Positions 8,384 through 16,459 of a DNA stretch of 64,000 nt are shown one piece after another (the stretch's first letter is position 1; each line of letters begins with the position of its first letter). The position numbers and the translations under genes are program-made. The stretch is taken from NCBI RefSeq assembly GCF_030285665.1, contig NZ_CP127295.1, forward strand, positions 7,812,001 to 7,876,000. Direction: 5' to 3'. A model generated the notes under the pieces. It was not told the origin of the DNA and made no database searches. It saw only the letters and a program-made list of their open reading frames with translations. The stretch comes from Amycolatopsis mongoliensis. GTDB lineage: Bacteria > Actinomycetota > Actinomycetes > Mycobacteriales > Pseudonocardiaceae.

Positions 8384-9580
8384 TCAGTCCAGGCGCTCGA
8401 CGATCGTCGCGTTGGCGAGGCCGCCCGCCTCGCACATCGTCTGCAGGCCGTAGCGGCCGCCGGTCTGCTCCAGCACCGACAGCAGCGTGGTCGCCAGCCG
8501 CGCCCCGCTGCCGCCGAGCGGGTGCCCGAGCGCGATCGCGCCGCCGTTCACGTTGACCTTCGCCAGGTCGGCGCCGATCTCGGCCTGCCAGGCGAGCACG
8601 ACGCTCGCGAACGCCTCGTTGACCTCGAAGGCGTCGATGTCTCCCACCGAAAGCCCGGCCCGGGCCAGGACCTTGCGGGTCGCCGGGATGACGCCGGTCA
8701 GCATGTACAGCGGGTCGTCGCCGGCGACGGCGAAGCTGTGGATCCGGGCGCGCGGGCGCAGTCCGAGCGCCTTCGCCGTCTCGGAGCTGGTGATCATCAG
8801 CGCGGCGGCCCCATCGTTGATCGGCGAGGAGTTGCCCGCCGTGACGTGCCAGCCGAGATCCGGGAACCGCTGCTCCCAGACGTCGGCCCGGAACGCGGGC
8901 TTCAGCCCGGCGAGGATCTCCGGCGTGGTGCCCGGCCGGACCGTCTCGTCGGTCGTGACGTCGACGAGCACGCCGTCGGGACCGGGCGCCTTGAGCGGCA
9001 CGACCTCGCCGGCGAACTTCCCGTCGGCCCACGCCTTCGCGGCCCGCTGGTGGCTCTCGGCGGAGAACTCGTCCAGCTGCGCCCGGCTGAAGCCCCACTT
9101 CGCGGCGATCAGCTCCGCGCTGATGCCCTGCGGGACGAGACCGTCCGGGTAGCGCGCCGCGACCTGCGTCCCGAACGGGTCGCGCCCGGCCACCTGGCTG
9201 CCCATCGGCACCCGGCTCATCGACTCCACCCCGGAGGCGATCACGACGTCGTACGCGCCGGCGATCACGCCCTGTGCGGCGAAGTGGACGGCCTGCTGGC
9301 TGCTGCCGCACTGCCGGTCCACGGTCACCGCGGGCACCGACTCCGGCAGGCCCGCGGCCAGCGCGGCCCAGCGGGCGGTGTTCATGCTCTGCTCGCCGAT
9401 CTGGCCGACCGCGCCGCTGATCACGTCGTCGACCCGGGCCGGGTCGACGCCGGTGCGCTCGACGAGCGAGCGGAGCGCGTGGGCGTGCAGGTCGACCGGG
9501 TGCACCCCGGCCAGTGTGCCGTTCGGCTTGCCCTTGCCGATCGGGGTCCGTACCGCGTCGACGATCACCGCGTCCGTCAT
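8384..9580 (-). CDS. Thiolase / acetyl-CoA C-acyltransferase
   Basis: 398 residues. All three active-site motifs are present: Cys91 in DRQCGSSQQ, GHPLGGSGAR with the catalytic His near residue 355, and a late CEAGG cysteine. The NEAFA motif is intact. ATG 9580 is preceded by GAGGAGG at good spacing, which decides against the upstream in-frame start. The enzyme condenses or cleaves acyl-CoA in fatty-acid or ketone metabolism. It is divergent from an HxlR regulator gene, and two operator-like repeats lie in the shared promoter region. Confidence 0.93.
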   Translation of the reverse strand: MTDAVIVDAVRTPIGKGKPNGTLAGVHPVDLHAHALRSLVERTGVDPARVDDVISGAVGQIGEQSMNTARWAALAAGLPESVPAVTVDRQCGSSQQAVHFAAQGVIAGAYDVVIASGVESMSRVPMGSQVAGRDPFGTQVAARYPDGLVPQGISAELIAAKWGFSRAQLDEFSAESHQRAAKAWADGKFAGEVVPLKAPGPDGVLVDVTTDETVRPGTTPEILAGLKPAFRADVWEQRFPDLGWHVTAGNSSPINDGAAALMITSSETAKALGLRPRARIHSFAVAGDDPLYMLTGVIPATRKVLARAGLSVGDIDAFEVNEAFASVVLAWQAEIGADLAKVNVNGGAIALGHPLGGSGARLATTLLSVLEQTGGRYGLQTMCEAGGLANATIVERLD

Positions 9581-9628
9581 GGCGTCTGCCTCCTCGCAGA
9601 TCGGGGTCCCTTCGGTATACGCCGGGTA

Positions 9629-9697
9629 AGTTGGATTCCACAACTCGCCTGTTCGCCAGGTTACACGGTCCCGAAGTGCTAGGTTGGATTTTCAACC
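9629..9697. promoter_or_regulatory. Two related inverted repeats, probable HxlR operators
   Basis: AGTTG-N7-CAACT at 9629-9645 and GGTTG-N6-CAACC at 9682-9697 share the core GTTGGATT. Both lie in the 131-bp divergent region between the thiolase and the HxlR gene. Paired, similar half-site palindromes in a regulator's own promoter are what an autoregulated HxlR dimer would use; the assignment is inference. Confidence 0.5.
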
Positions 9698-9711
9698 CCA
9701 TGGGAGGTGGC

Positions 9712-10151
9712 ATGGTCCGGCGTGGTCGGGAATGTTCGGTCGCCGACGCCCTGGAAGTCGTCGGCGAACGCTGGAGCCTGCTCGCGCTGCGCGAGATCAT
9801 GCTGGGGAGCGGCGCTTCAACCAGATCGCCGAGAACACCGGCGCCAGCCGCGACATCCTGGCCGCGCGGCTGCGCAAGCTCGTCGACGCGGGCGTGCTCG
9901 AGAAGGTCCAGTACGAGGCCCACCCGCCGCGCCACGAGTACCACCCGACCGAAGCCGGCCGCGCGCTGCAGCCGATCCTGCTCGGCCTGATGGCCTGGGG
10001 TGACCGGTACGTCCACCAGGGCGAACCGCCCACGCTGTGGCGCCACGCCTGCGGTGAAGTGCTGGAACCGGCCACGGTCTGCGCCCACTGCGGCGAGCCG
10101 GTCGACGCCCCGGGCACCCGCGCGATCCGGCTGGGTGCCGTCCACTCCTGA
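9712..10151 (+). pseudogene. HxlR-family transcriptional regulator, split by a -1 frameshift
   Basis: Two frames together make one normal HxlR protein of about 146 residues. MVRRGRECSVADALEVVGER...ALREIMLG is read from ATG 9712, and RRFNQIAENTGASRDILAARL to the stop is read in the next frame. The break is at the GGGG run 9804-9807; one additional G would give LREIMLGERRFNQI, the conserved HxlR sequence. The C-terminus adds CGEVLEPATVCAHCG, a CxxC-like tail common in actinobacterial HxlR proteins. The gene is otherwise undamaged, so a sequencing error or a very recent mutation is likely. Divergent from the thiolase, it presumably controls it. Confidence 0.8.
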
Positions 10152-10163
10152 CCCGATTTCCGG

Positions 10164-10198
10164 AAAGGCCTCCTCGCATCCCCCGCGAGGAGGCCTTT
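10164..10198 (+). terminator. Rho-independent terminator after the HxlR gene
   Basis: A 14-bp perfect stem, AAAGGCCTCCTCGC (10164-10177) with GCGAGGAGGCCTTT (10185-10198), a 7-nt loop and a short T run. It starts 12 bp after the HxlR stop. Confidence 0.85.
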
Positions 10199-10476
10199 TC
10201 GGTGGTTGGACGTTGACTTGAGACCCCCGTCACTGTAACTCTTGAACGAATCAGTGCAAGAACCTGACAACAGCACGAGAAATCGCAGCAGGCGTCAGGA
10301 AGATCCCGCCCAGCCCCTCGACGAAGAGGTGCCCATGACGGCTGTCCCGTGCTGCCCGCGTGCGCCCCCGGACCGGGTCCGCACGCGTCCCCCATACCCC
10401 GGTTTCCGCCGCCCCGCCGCCCACGGGACGTGCCAGCTCGAGTCGTCTCCCCTCCTCCCCGGATCAGAGGAAACCC

Positions 10477-13400
10477 ATGAGAACGAAGCGACTTCTGTCG
10501 CGCGCGGCGACCTACGCCGCCCTGTCCCTCCTCCTCGCCGCACCCGCCGTGGCCGCGAGCGGCGCCCCGGCCGCCGCGCCCGCCGTCCAGGCCGCCGCCC
10601 AAGCCGCGGCTGCGACCTACACCGCGAGCAGCCAGCTCGCCGGCTATCCCGTGTCGAACGTCGGCGACGGGAACCAGGCCTCCTACTGGGAGAGCACCAA
10701 CAACCAGTTCCCGCAGTGGGTCCAGGCCGACCTCGGCGCGACCACGAACGTCGCCCAGCTCGTGCTCAAGCTGCCGTCGAACTGGGAAGCCCGCACCGAG
10801 ACCTTCAGCGTGCAGGGCAGCACCGACGGAACCGGCTTCAGTGACCTCAAGGCCTCGGCCGGCTACCGGTTCGACCCCGCCACCGGCAACACCGTGACCG
10901 TGGACGTCACCGGGAACACCCGTTACGTCCGGCTGAACGTCACGGCCAACACCGGCTGGCCCGCCGCGCAGCTGTCGGAGTTCGAGGTGCACGGCCCGGC
11001 CGGCGGGGACACCCAGCCGCCGTCCGCGCCCGGCAACCTCGCCTACACCCAGCCGGCGAGCGGCCAGATCCGGCTCACCTGGTCGGCCTCGACCGACAAC
11101 ACCGGGGTCGCGGGCTACGACGTCTACGCCAACGGCCAGCTCCGCGGCAGCGTCGCCGGGACCGTCCTGACCTACACCGACAACCAGCCGGACGGCACGA
11201 CGGTCGCCTACTTCGTCCGCGCTCGCGACGCGGCGGGCAACCAGTCGGGCGACAGCAACACTGTGACCCGCACCGGCACGCAGGCCGGCACGAACCTGGC
11301 GCTGGGCAAGCCGATCACGGCGTCCTCGACGGAGTTCACCTTCGTCGCGGCCAACGCCAACGACGACTCCGTGACGACGTACTGGGAGGGCGGCGGCGGG
11401 ACGTACCCGAACCTGCTGACCGTCGCGCTCGGCTCGAACGCCGACCTGAACCAGGTCGTGGTCAAGCTCAACCCCGACCCGGCGTGGGGCCCGCGGACCC
11501 AGACGATCGCGGTCGAAGGCCGTGACCAGGCTTCGAGCGCGTTCACCACGCTGTCCGCGGCGCAGACCTACAGCTTCAGCCCCTCGACCGGCAACACCGT
11601 GACGATCCCGCTGAGCGGCCGGGCCGCCGACGTCCGCCTGCGCGTCACCGCCAACTCCGGCGCCGGCGGCGGGCAGGCCGCGGAGTTCCAGGTCTTCGGC
11701 GTGCCCGCGCCGAACCCCGACCTGACGGTCTCGGGCGTGTCCTGGTCGCCGCAGAACCCCGTCGAAACCGACGCGATCACCGCGTCGGCGACCGTCCGCA
11801 ACGCCGGGACGGCGGCCTCGGGCGCGACGAACGTGAACCTCTACCTGGGGACGACGAAGGTCGGCACTGCGAACGTCGGCGCGCTCGCGGCCGGCGCTTC
11901 GACGACGGTGTCGGCGAACATCGGCACCCGGGACGCGGGCAGCTACCAGCTGACCGCGAAGGTCGACGAGGCCAACGCCGTCATCGAGCAGAACGAGGCC
12001 AACAACTCCTACACCGCGTCGACGGCACTGGTCGTCAGCCCGGTGCAGAGCTCCGACCTCGTCGCGGCCACCGCGTGGTCGCCGAACAACCCCTCCGCGG
12101 GCAACACCGTCACGTTCAGCACGACCCTGCGCAACCAGGGCACCGTGGCGAGTGCGAGCGGCGCCCACGGCGTCACGGTGACGATCACCGACCAGAACGG
12201 CACCGTCGTGAAGACGCTGACCGGGACGTACCCGGGCGCCATCGCCGCCGGGGCCACCGCGGCGCCGGTGACCGTCGGCACCTGGACCGCGGCCAACGGC
12301 CGGTACACGGTCAAGACGGTCGTCGCGAACGACGCCAACGAGCTGCCGGTCAAGCAGGCCAACAACACGAGCACGCAGGCGCTGTTCGTCGGCCGGGGCG
12401 CGAACATGCCCTACGACATGTACGAGGCCGAGGACGGCGTCGTCGCGGGCGGCGCGTCGGTGGTCGGCCCGAACCGCACGATCGGCGACCTCGCGGGCGA
12501 GGCGTCGGGCCGCAAGGCCGTGACGCTGAACTCGACCGGCTCGTCGGTGGAGTTCACCACCCGCGCGTCGACCAACACCCTGGTCACGCGGTTCTCCATC
12601 CCGGACTCCGCGGGTGGCGGTGGGCAGAACTCGACGCTGAACGTGTACGTCGACGGCACGTTCCTCAAGGCCATCGACCTGACCTCGCACTACGCGTGGC
12701 TCTACGGCGCCGAAACCGGCCCGGGCAACTCGCCGGGCGCCGGGCCGCGCCACATCTACGACGAGGCCTCCGCGATGCTCGGCACGACCGTGCCCGCCGG
12801 GCACAAGATCAAGCTGCAGAAGGACGCGGCCAACAGCACGAACTACGCGATCGACTTCGTGAACTTCGAGCAGGCCACCGCGACCGCCAACCCGGACCCG
12901 GCGCACTTCGCGGTGCCCACCGGGTTCACGCAGCAGGACGTGCAGACCGCGCTCGACAAGGTCCGGCAGGACACGACGCTCACCGGCGTCTACCTGCCGG
13001 CCGGGACCTACTCGCTGTCGAGCAAGCTGAACGTCTACGGCAAGGCCGTGACGGTCACCGGCGCCGGGCCGTGGTTCACGAAGTTCTCCGCGCCGTCGGG
13101 CCAGGAGAACACCGACATCGGCATCGACGTGCAGTCGAGCGCGAACGGGTCGACGTTCAGCGGGTTCGCGGTGTTCGGGAACTACACCTCCCGCATCGAC
13201 GGCCCCGGCAAGGTGTTCAACCTGACGAACGTCGCCAACCTGACGATCGACAACATCTGGGTGGAGCACCAGGTGGTCATGGTCTGGGGCACGAACGTGG
13301 ACAACACCACGATCAAGAACTCCCGGATCCGCGACACCTTCGCCGACGGCGTCAACCTCACGAACGGGAGCACCGGCAACCACGTCACCAACAACGAGGC

Positions 13401-14061
13401 CCGGTCCACCGGGGACGACAGCTTCGCGCTGTTCGCCGCCACGGACATCAACCAGGGCAACCAGTACGACAACGTGTTCGAGAACCTGACCTCGCTCACC
13501 CCGTGGCGCGCGGCCGGGCTGGCGGTGTACGGGGGGTACAACAACACCTTCCGGAACCTCTACATCGCGGACACGCTGACGTACTCGGCGATCACGATCA
13601 GCTCGCTCGACTTCGGCTACCCCTTCCTCGGGTTCGGGCCGCAGCCGACGACGGTCCAGAACGCCTCGCTCGTGCGGGACGGTGGCCACTTCTGGGGCCA
13701 GCAGACCTTCCCGGCGATCTGGCTGTTCTCCGCGTCCAAGGAGTTCCGCGGCATCCGGGTGTCCGACGTGGACATCCAGAGCCCGACCTACAGCGGCATC
13801 ATGTTCCAGACCAAGTACGACGGCACCACGCCGGAGCACCCGGTCGAGGACACCGTGCTGACGAACGTGTCGATCACCGGCGCGCACCGCAGCGGGGACG
13901 CCTTCGACGCCAAGTCCGGGATCGGGATCTGGGCCAACGAGCTGCCGGAACCGGGTCAGGGCCCGGCCGTCGGCTCGGCGACCTTCACCGGGCTGACGCT
14001 GAGCGACAACGACCAGGACATCCGCAACACGACGTCCACCTTCACCATCATCCGCAACTGA
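10477..14061 (+). CDS. Secreted multidomain alpha-1,3-glucanase (GH87-type) with discoidin, FN3 and CARDB modules
   Basis: 1194 residues with a Sec signal peptide (MRTKRLLSRAATYAALSLLL...AVA). Visible modules in order are an F5/8-type discoidin domain (about 45-175), FN3 (about 178-265), a second discoidin domain (about 272-408), two CARDB repeats (about 413-640), a CBM35-like segment beginning YEAEDG (about 647), and a right-handed beta-helix catalytic domain from about 808. Asp957 (TFADGVN) and Asp980/Asp981 (TGDDSF) have the same 23/24-residue spacing as the catalytic Asp trio of Bacillus Agl-KA, strong support for GH87. It should cleave fungal cell-wall or mutan alpha-1,3-glucan outside the cell. 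The 278 bp upstream hold the preceding terminator and no other recognisable site. Confidence 0.88.
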   Translation: MRTKRLLSRAATYAALSLLLAAPAVAASGAPAAAPAVQAAAQAAAATYTASSQLAGYPVSNVGDGNQASYWESTNNQFPQWVQADLGATTNVAQLVLKLPSNWEARTETFSVQGSTDGTGFSDLKASAGYRFDPATGNTVTVDVTGNTRYVRLNVTANTGWPAAQLSEFEVHGPAGGDTQPPSAPGNLAYTQPASGQIRLTWSASTDNTGVAGYDVYANGQLRGSVAGTVLTYTDNQPDGTTVAYFVRARDAAGNQSGDSNTVTRTGTQAGTNLALGKPITASSTEFTFVAANANDDSVTTYWEGGGGTYPNLLTVALGSNADLNQVVVKLNPDPAWGPRTQTIAVEGRDQASSAFTTLSAAQTYSFSPSTGNTVTIPLSGRAADVRLRVTANSGAGGGQAAEFQVFGVPAPNPDLTVSGVSWSPQNPVETDAITASATVRNAGTAASGATNVNLYLGTTKVGTANVGALAAGASTTVSANIGTRDAGSYQLTAKVDEANAVIEQNEANNSYTASTALVVSPVQSSDLVAATAWSPNNPSAGNTVTFSTTLRNQGTVASASGAHGVTVTITDQNGTVVKTLTGTYPGAIAAGATAAPVTVGTWTAANGRYTVKTVVANDANELPVKQANNTSTQALFVGRGANMPYDMYEAEDGVVAGGASVVGPNRTIGDLAGEASGRKAVTLNSTGSSVEFTTRASTNTLVTRFSIPDSAGGGGQNSTLNVYVDGTFLKAIDLTSHYAWLYGAETGPGNSPGAGPRHIYDEASAMLGTTVPAGHKIKLQKDAANSTNYAIDFVNFEQATATANPDPAHFAVPTGFTQQDVQTALDKVRQDTTLTGVYLPAGTYSLSSKLNVYGKAVTVTGAGPWFTKFSAPSGQENTDIGIDVQSSANGSTFSGFAVFGNYTSRIDGPGKVFNLTNVANLTIDNIWVEHQVVMVWGTNVDNTTIKNSRIRDTFADGVNLTNGSTGNHVTNNEARSTGDDSFALFAATDINQGNQYDNVFENLTSLTPWRAAGLAVYGGYNNTFRNLYIADTLTYSAITISSLDFGYPFLGFGPQPTTVQNASLVRDGGHFWGQQTFPAIWLFSASKEFRGIRVSDVDIQSPTYSGIMFQTKYDGTTPEHPVEDTVLTNVSITGAHRSGDAFDAKSGIGIWANELPEPGQGPAVGSATFTGLTLSDNDQDIRNTTSTFTIIRN

Positions 14062-14072
14062 GAAAGCGCGCA

Positions 14073-14106
14073 GGTGCCCGCCGGGAACCGTTTCCCGGCG
14101 GGCACC
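14073..14106. terminator. 15-bp-stem hairpin after the glucanase
   Basis: GGTGCCCGCCGGGAA (14073-14087) pairs perfectly with TTCCCGGCGGGCACC (14092-14106) around a 4-nt loop, beginning 12 bp after the stop. There is no T tract, as in most actinomycete terminators. Confidence 0.75.
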
Positions 14107-14147
14107 GCCGTGCCAGGATGGCGGTGATCGCGGACGGAGGTGGGCTC

Positions 14148-14927
14148 GTGCGGATCCTGGTCACCGGCGGGACCGGCCAGCTCGGCAGGCCGGTCGTGGA
14201 ACGCCTGCGCGCGGCGGGGGAGGAGGTCCGCGTGCTCAGCCGCCAGGCGGGTCCGGACGTCGTCCCCGGCGATCTGCGGACCGGGCGCGGCATCGACAGC
14301 GCGGTGGCCGGGGTGGACGTCGTCGTCCACTGCGCCACCGACTTCTTCGGCCGGGAGACCGACTTCGCGCGCACGCTCGTCGAGGCGGCCCGCTGGGCCG
14401 GTGGCCCGCACCTGGTCTACGTCTCGATCGTCGGCGTCGACCGCGTCCCGCTCGGCTACTACCGGGCGAAGCTCGAGACCGAGGAGTTCCTCGCCGCGTC
14501 CGGGCTGCCGTACACGATCCAGCGGGCGACGCAGTTCCACGCCCTGGTCCGGACGCTGTTCGCCGGCGCGGCGCGGCTGCCGGTGGTGCCGGTGCCGCGG
14601 GTCTCGTTCCAGCCGGTCGACGTCCGCGACGTCGCCGGGCGGCTGGTGGACCTCGCGCTGGGCGACCCGGCCGGGCGGGTGCCCGACTTCGGCGGTCCCG
14701 AGATCCTCGCCGCGGCCGAGCTGGCGCAGGCCGTCGTGGAGGCGAGCGGCCGGCGCCGGCGGATCGTGCCGGTGAGCGTGCCGGGGGAGGCGTTCCGGGC
14801 CTACACCGGCGGCGGTCACCTGGCCCCGGACCACCTCGACGGCAAGATCACCTTCGCCCAGTACCTGGCCGAACAGCCGGACGCGGGCGTGCTGCGCTGC
14901 CGGAAGCGTCATTCCGCCGGGACGTAG
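14148..14927 (+). CDS. NmrA-like NAD(P)-binding protein (atypical SDR)
   Basis: 259 residues. RILVTGGTGQLGRPVVERL at the N-terminus is the TGxxGxxG dinucleotide-binding motif of atypical extended SDRs. The protein continues with VVHCATDFFGRE and FQPVDVRDVAGRLVDLAL, as in NmrA/YbjT-type proteins, and lacks an obvious YxxxK. GTG 14148 is preferred to the in-frame ATG 14118 because GGAGG at 14136-14140 is correctly placed for it. The role may be redox sensing or NAD(P)H-dependent quinone reduction. It converges on, and overlaps by 19 bp, the next gene. Confidence 0.8.
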   Translation: MRILVTGGTGQLGRPVVERLRAAGEEVRVLSRQAGPDVVPGDLRTGRGIDSAVAGVDVVVHCATDFFGRETDFARTLVEAARWAGGPHLVYVSIVGVDRVPLGYYRAKLETEEFLAASGLPYTIQRATQFHALVRTLFAGAARLPVVPVPRVSFQPVDVRDVAGRLVDLALGDPAGRVPDFGGPEILAAAELAQAVVEASGRRRRIVPVSVPGEAFRAYTGGGHLAPDHLDGKITFAQYLAEQPDAGVLRCRKRHSAGT

Positions 14928-15373
14928 TCACCGCCGGTGAGACTGTCGTGCGTGGACGCGTGGGTCATGAAGCGACCCTGGACGACGCGGACGTAGGAAC
15001 CGTCCAGGGGGAAGACGAGCACGAACTTCGCCCCGTCGTTCCCGCGCAGGAGGGCGCGCTGCCGCAGGTTGCCGAGGAACTCGATGATGTCGCGTTCGAT
15101 CTCGTCCGCGAACTCGCGCTGTCCGTCCTGCGAGATGTCGTACAGGTCGGTGTCGATGTCGTAGGTGGCGCGCCTGCCGGACACCGGGTCCCGCGCTTCG
15201 AACTCCAGCCCGAGCCAGCGCCGCGGCTCGACGATCACGGTGGCCTGCCAAGTCGATCCCCCGAGGTCCCACTTCGACCCGGTGCCGGTCTCGGTGACCA
15301 CCACCGTCCACGTCGTGGTCGCTCGAAGCTCGCGGAGGAAATCGAGGAGCCGGCGGCCCACTCCGGAAGTCAC
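14909..15373 (-). CDS. Hypothetical protein
   Basis: About 154 residues from GTG 15373; an alternative GTG at 15394 would overlap the TetR stop by 8 bp. The latter half shows a phosphate-poor, beta-rich pattern (TWTVVVTETGTGSKWDLGG, WQATVIVEPRRWLGLEFEA, KFVLVFPLDGSYVRVVQGR) with an acidic helical stretch between. No signal peptide, membrane segment or known catalytic motif is visible. The position right after a TetR gene on the same strand suggests co-transcription. I do not recognise the family. Confidence 0.6.
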   Translation of the reverse strand: MTSGVGRRLLDFLRELRATTTWTVVVTETGTGSKWDLGGSTWQATVIVEPRRWLGLEFEARDPVSGRRATYDIDTDLYDISQDGQREFADEIERDIIEFLGNLRQRALLRGNDGAKFVLVFPLDGSYVRVVQGRFMTHASTHDSLTGGDYVPAE

Positions 15374-15386
15374 GGATCCACCACCA

Positions 15387-15989
15387 CTAGGCACGAGGCG
15401 TCACGAGGAGCTTGAGCACGTCGCCGAAGAGCGTCGGCGGGACGGCCGACGGATCGACGCCGCGTTCCACGGCGAGGCCGTTGGACAGCGCCAGCACGAC
15501 CACCGCGAGGTGCTCCGGTGCCAGGGGGAGGTCGACGCCGTGCAGGGCGGCGGCCTTGCTGATCGCCGCGGTGACGGCGTCGCGCAGGCGGGCGCGGCGC
15601 TCGGCGAGTCCGCTGTGGACGGTGGGGTTCCGCATCGCCAGGCCCCAGTACTCGAGCAGCAGCCGGTGCCACGTGGCGTCGGAGTCGATCCCCGCCAGGA
15701 GCCGCGCGCCGGCCTCGGTGGTGGCCTCGTCGAGGTCGGCCAGCTCGGCGAACACCGTCGTGGCGCGGTCCATCCGCTCGACCATGTGCTCTTCCATGAT
15801 CGTCAGCACGAGGTCGTCGCGGCCGGTGAAGTTCGAGTAGACGGCGCCCTTGGTCAGCCCGGCCTCCGCGGCGATGTCGTTCAGCGACGTCGCGGCGATG
15901 CCCTGGCGGGCGAACACCGCGGTGGCGGCGTCGATGATCCGCCGCCGGGTCTCGGCGCGGCTCGGGCGGCGGCGCTGGGGGCCGGTCAT
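15387..15989 (-). CDS. TetR/AcrR family transcriptional regulator
   Basis: 200 residues from ATG 15989; an upstream TTG would add three. The N-terminal helix-turn-helix is canonical: RRIIDAATAVFARQGIAATS, then SLNDIAAEAGLTKGAVYSNF. The C-terminal ligand domain is unassigned. A perfect palindrome GATACCG-GT-CGGTATC lies 80 bp upstream, between this gene and the decayed lipase on the other strand, and is the likely operator. Confidence 0.9.
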   Translation of the reverse strand: MTGPQRRRPSRAETRRRIIDAATAVFARQGIAATSLNDIAAEAGLTKGAVYSNFTGRDDLVLTIMEEHMVERMDRATTVFAELADLDEATTEAGARLLAGIDSDATWHRLLLEYWGLAMRNPTVHSGLAERRARLRDAVTAAISKAAALHGVDLPLAPEHLAVVVLALSNGLAVERGVDPSAVPPTLFGDVLKLLVTPRA

Positions 15990-16068
15990 GGGGCGCAACG
16001 GTACAACCTCGCCCGCGCGGAGCCGATTCGTTGACCATGATCGATGTCACCTGGTAACCCCTTCGCTC

Positions 16069-16084
16069 GATACCGGTCGGTATC
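16069..16084. promoter_or_regulatory. TetR operator-like palindrome
   Basis: GATACCG (16069-16075), GT, CGGTATC (16078-16084) is a perfect 7+2+7 inverted repeat. It sits between the divergent TetR gene and the lipase remnant, in a position to control both. Confidence 0.65.
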
Positions 16085-16100
16085 GAAACCGGGAGGTCTC

Positions 16101-16385
16101 GTGCTCACTGTCAACGCCGACACCCGCCGCACCCTCGCCGACCTACTACCAGGGCGTCTTCGACGAGCTGACGCTCACGCCACCGGTGGACGCGCTGGTG
16201 CGGAAGTACTGCGCGGAGGGCGTGACCATGCAGTACGACCGGATCCCGGTCGGCGACCACGTGACGGTCGCGGTCCGGGGCGCGCCGGGTGCGCTGGCCA
16301 CGTCCATGACCGGCTGGCCGGGAAGCCCGTGCCGCACCACTGCCGACCGCTCGGATGTATTCGGATTAATTACGAAGAATCTTGA
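16101..16385 (+). pseudogene. C-terminal remnant of a secretory (LIP-family) lipase
   Basis: Pieces of one protein are spread over two frames. VNADTRRTLADL is in the first frame. TYYQGVFDELTLTPPVDALV, KYCAEGVTMQYDRIPVGDHV and GAPGALA are in the second. VHDRLAGKPVPHHC is back in the first. Order and content match the end of actinobacterial secretory lipases, where the DE and DHV segments hold the catalytic Asp and His. The N-terminal two thirds with the nucleophile are missing and at least two shifts are needed, so this is genuine decay rather than a single read error. Confidence 0.6.
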
Positions 16386-16459
16386 CCTCAGATCCGGATA
16401 GGTCATATGTTTGGCGGGCTGCACGCCGGTCCCCGCCTTCAACGCCGAACGGATCCGAC

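Noticed and set aside
10213..10241. TTGACT...TAACTC as a sigma-70-type promoter for the glucanase
   Set aside because: -35 and spacing fit but the -10 is poor and the site is 236 bp from the start codon.
9817..13887. 1356-codon minus-strand frame opposite the glucanase
   Set aside because: Antisense shadow; low-complexity Arg/Val/Gly repeats and no start context.
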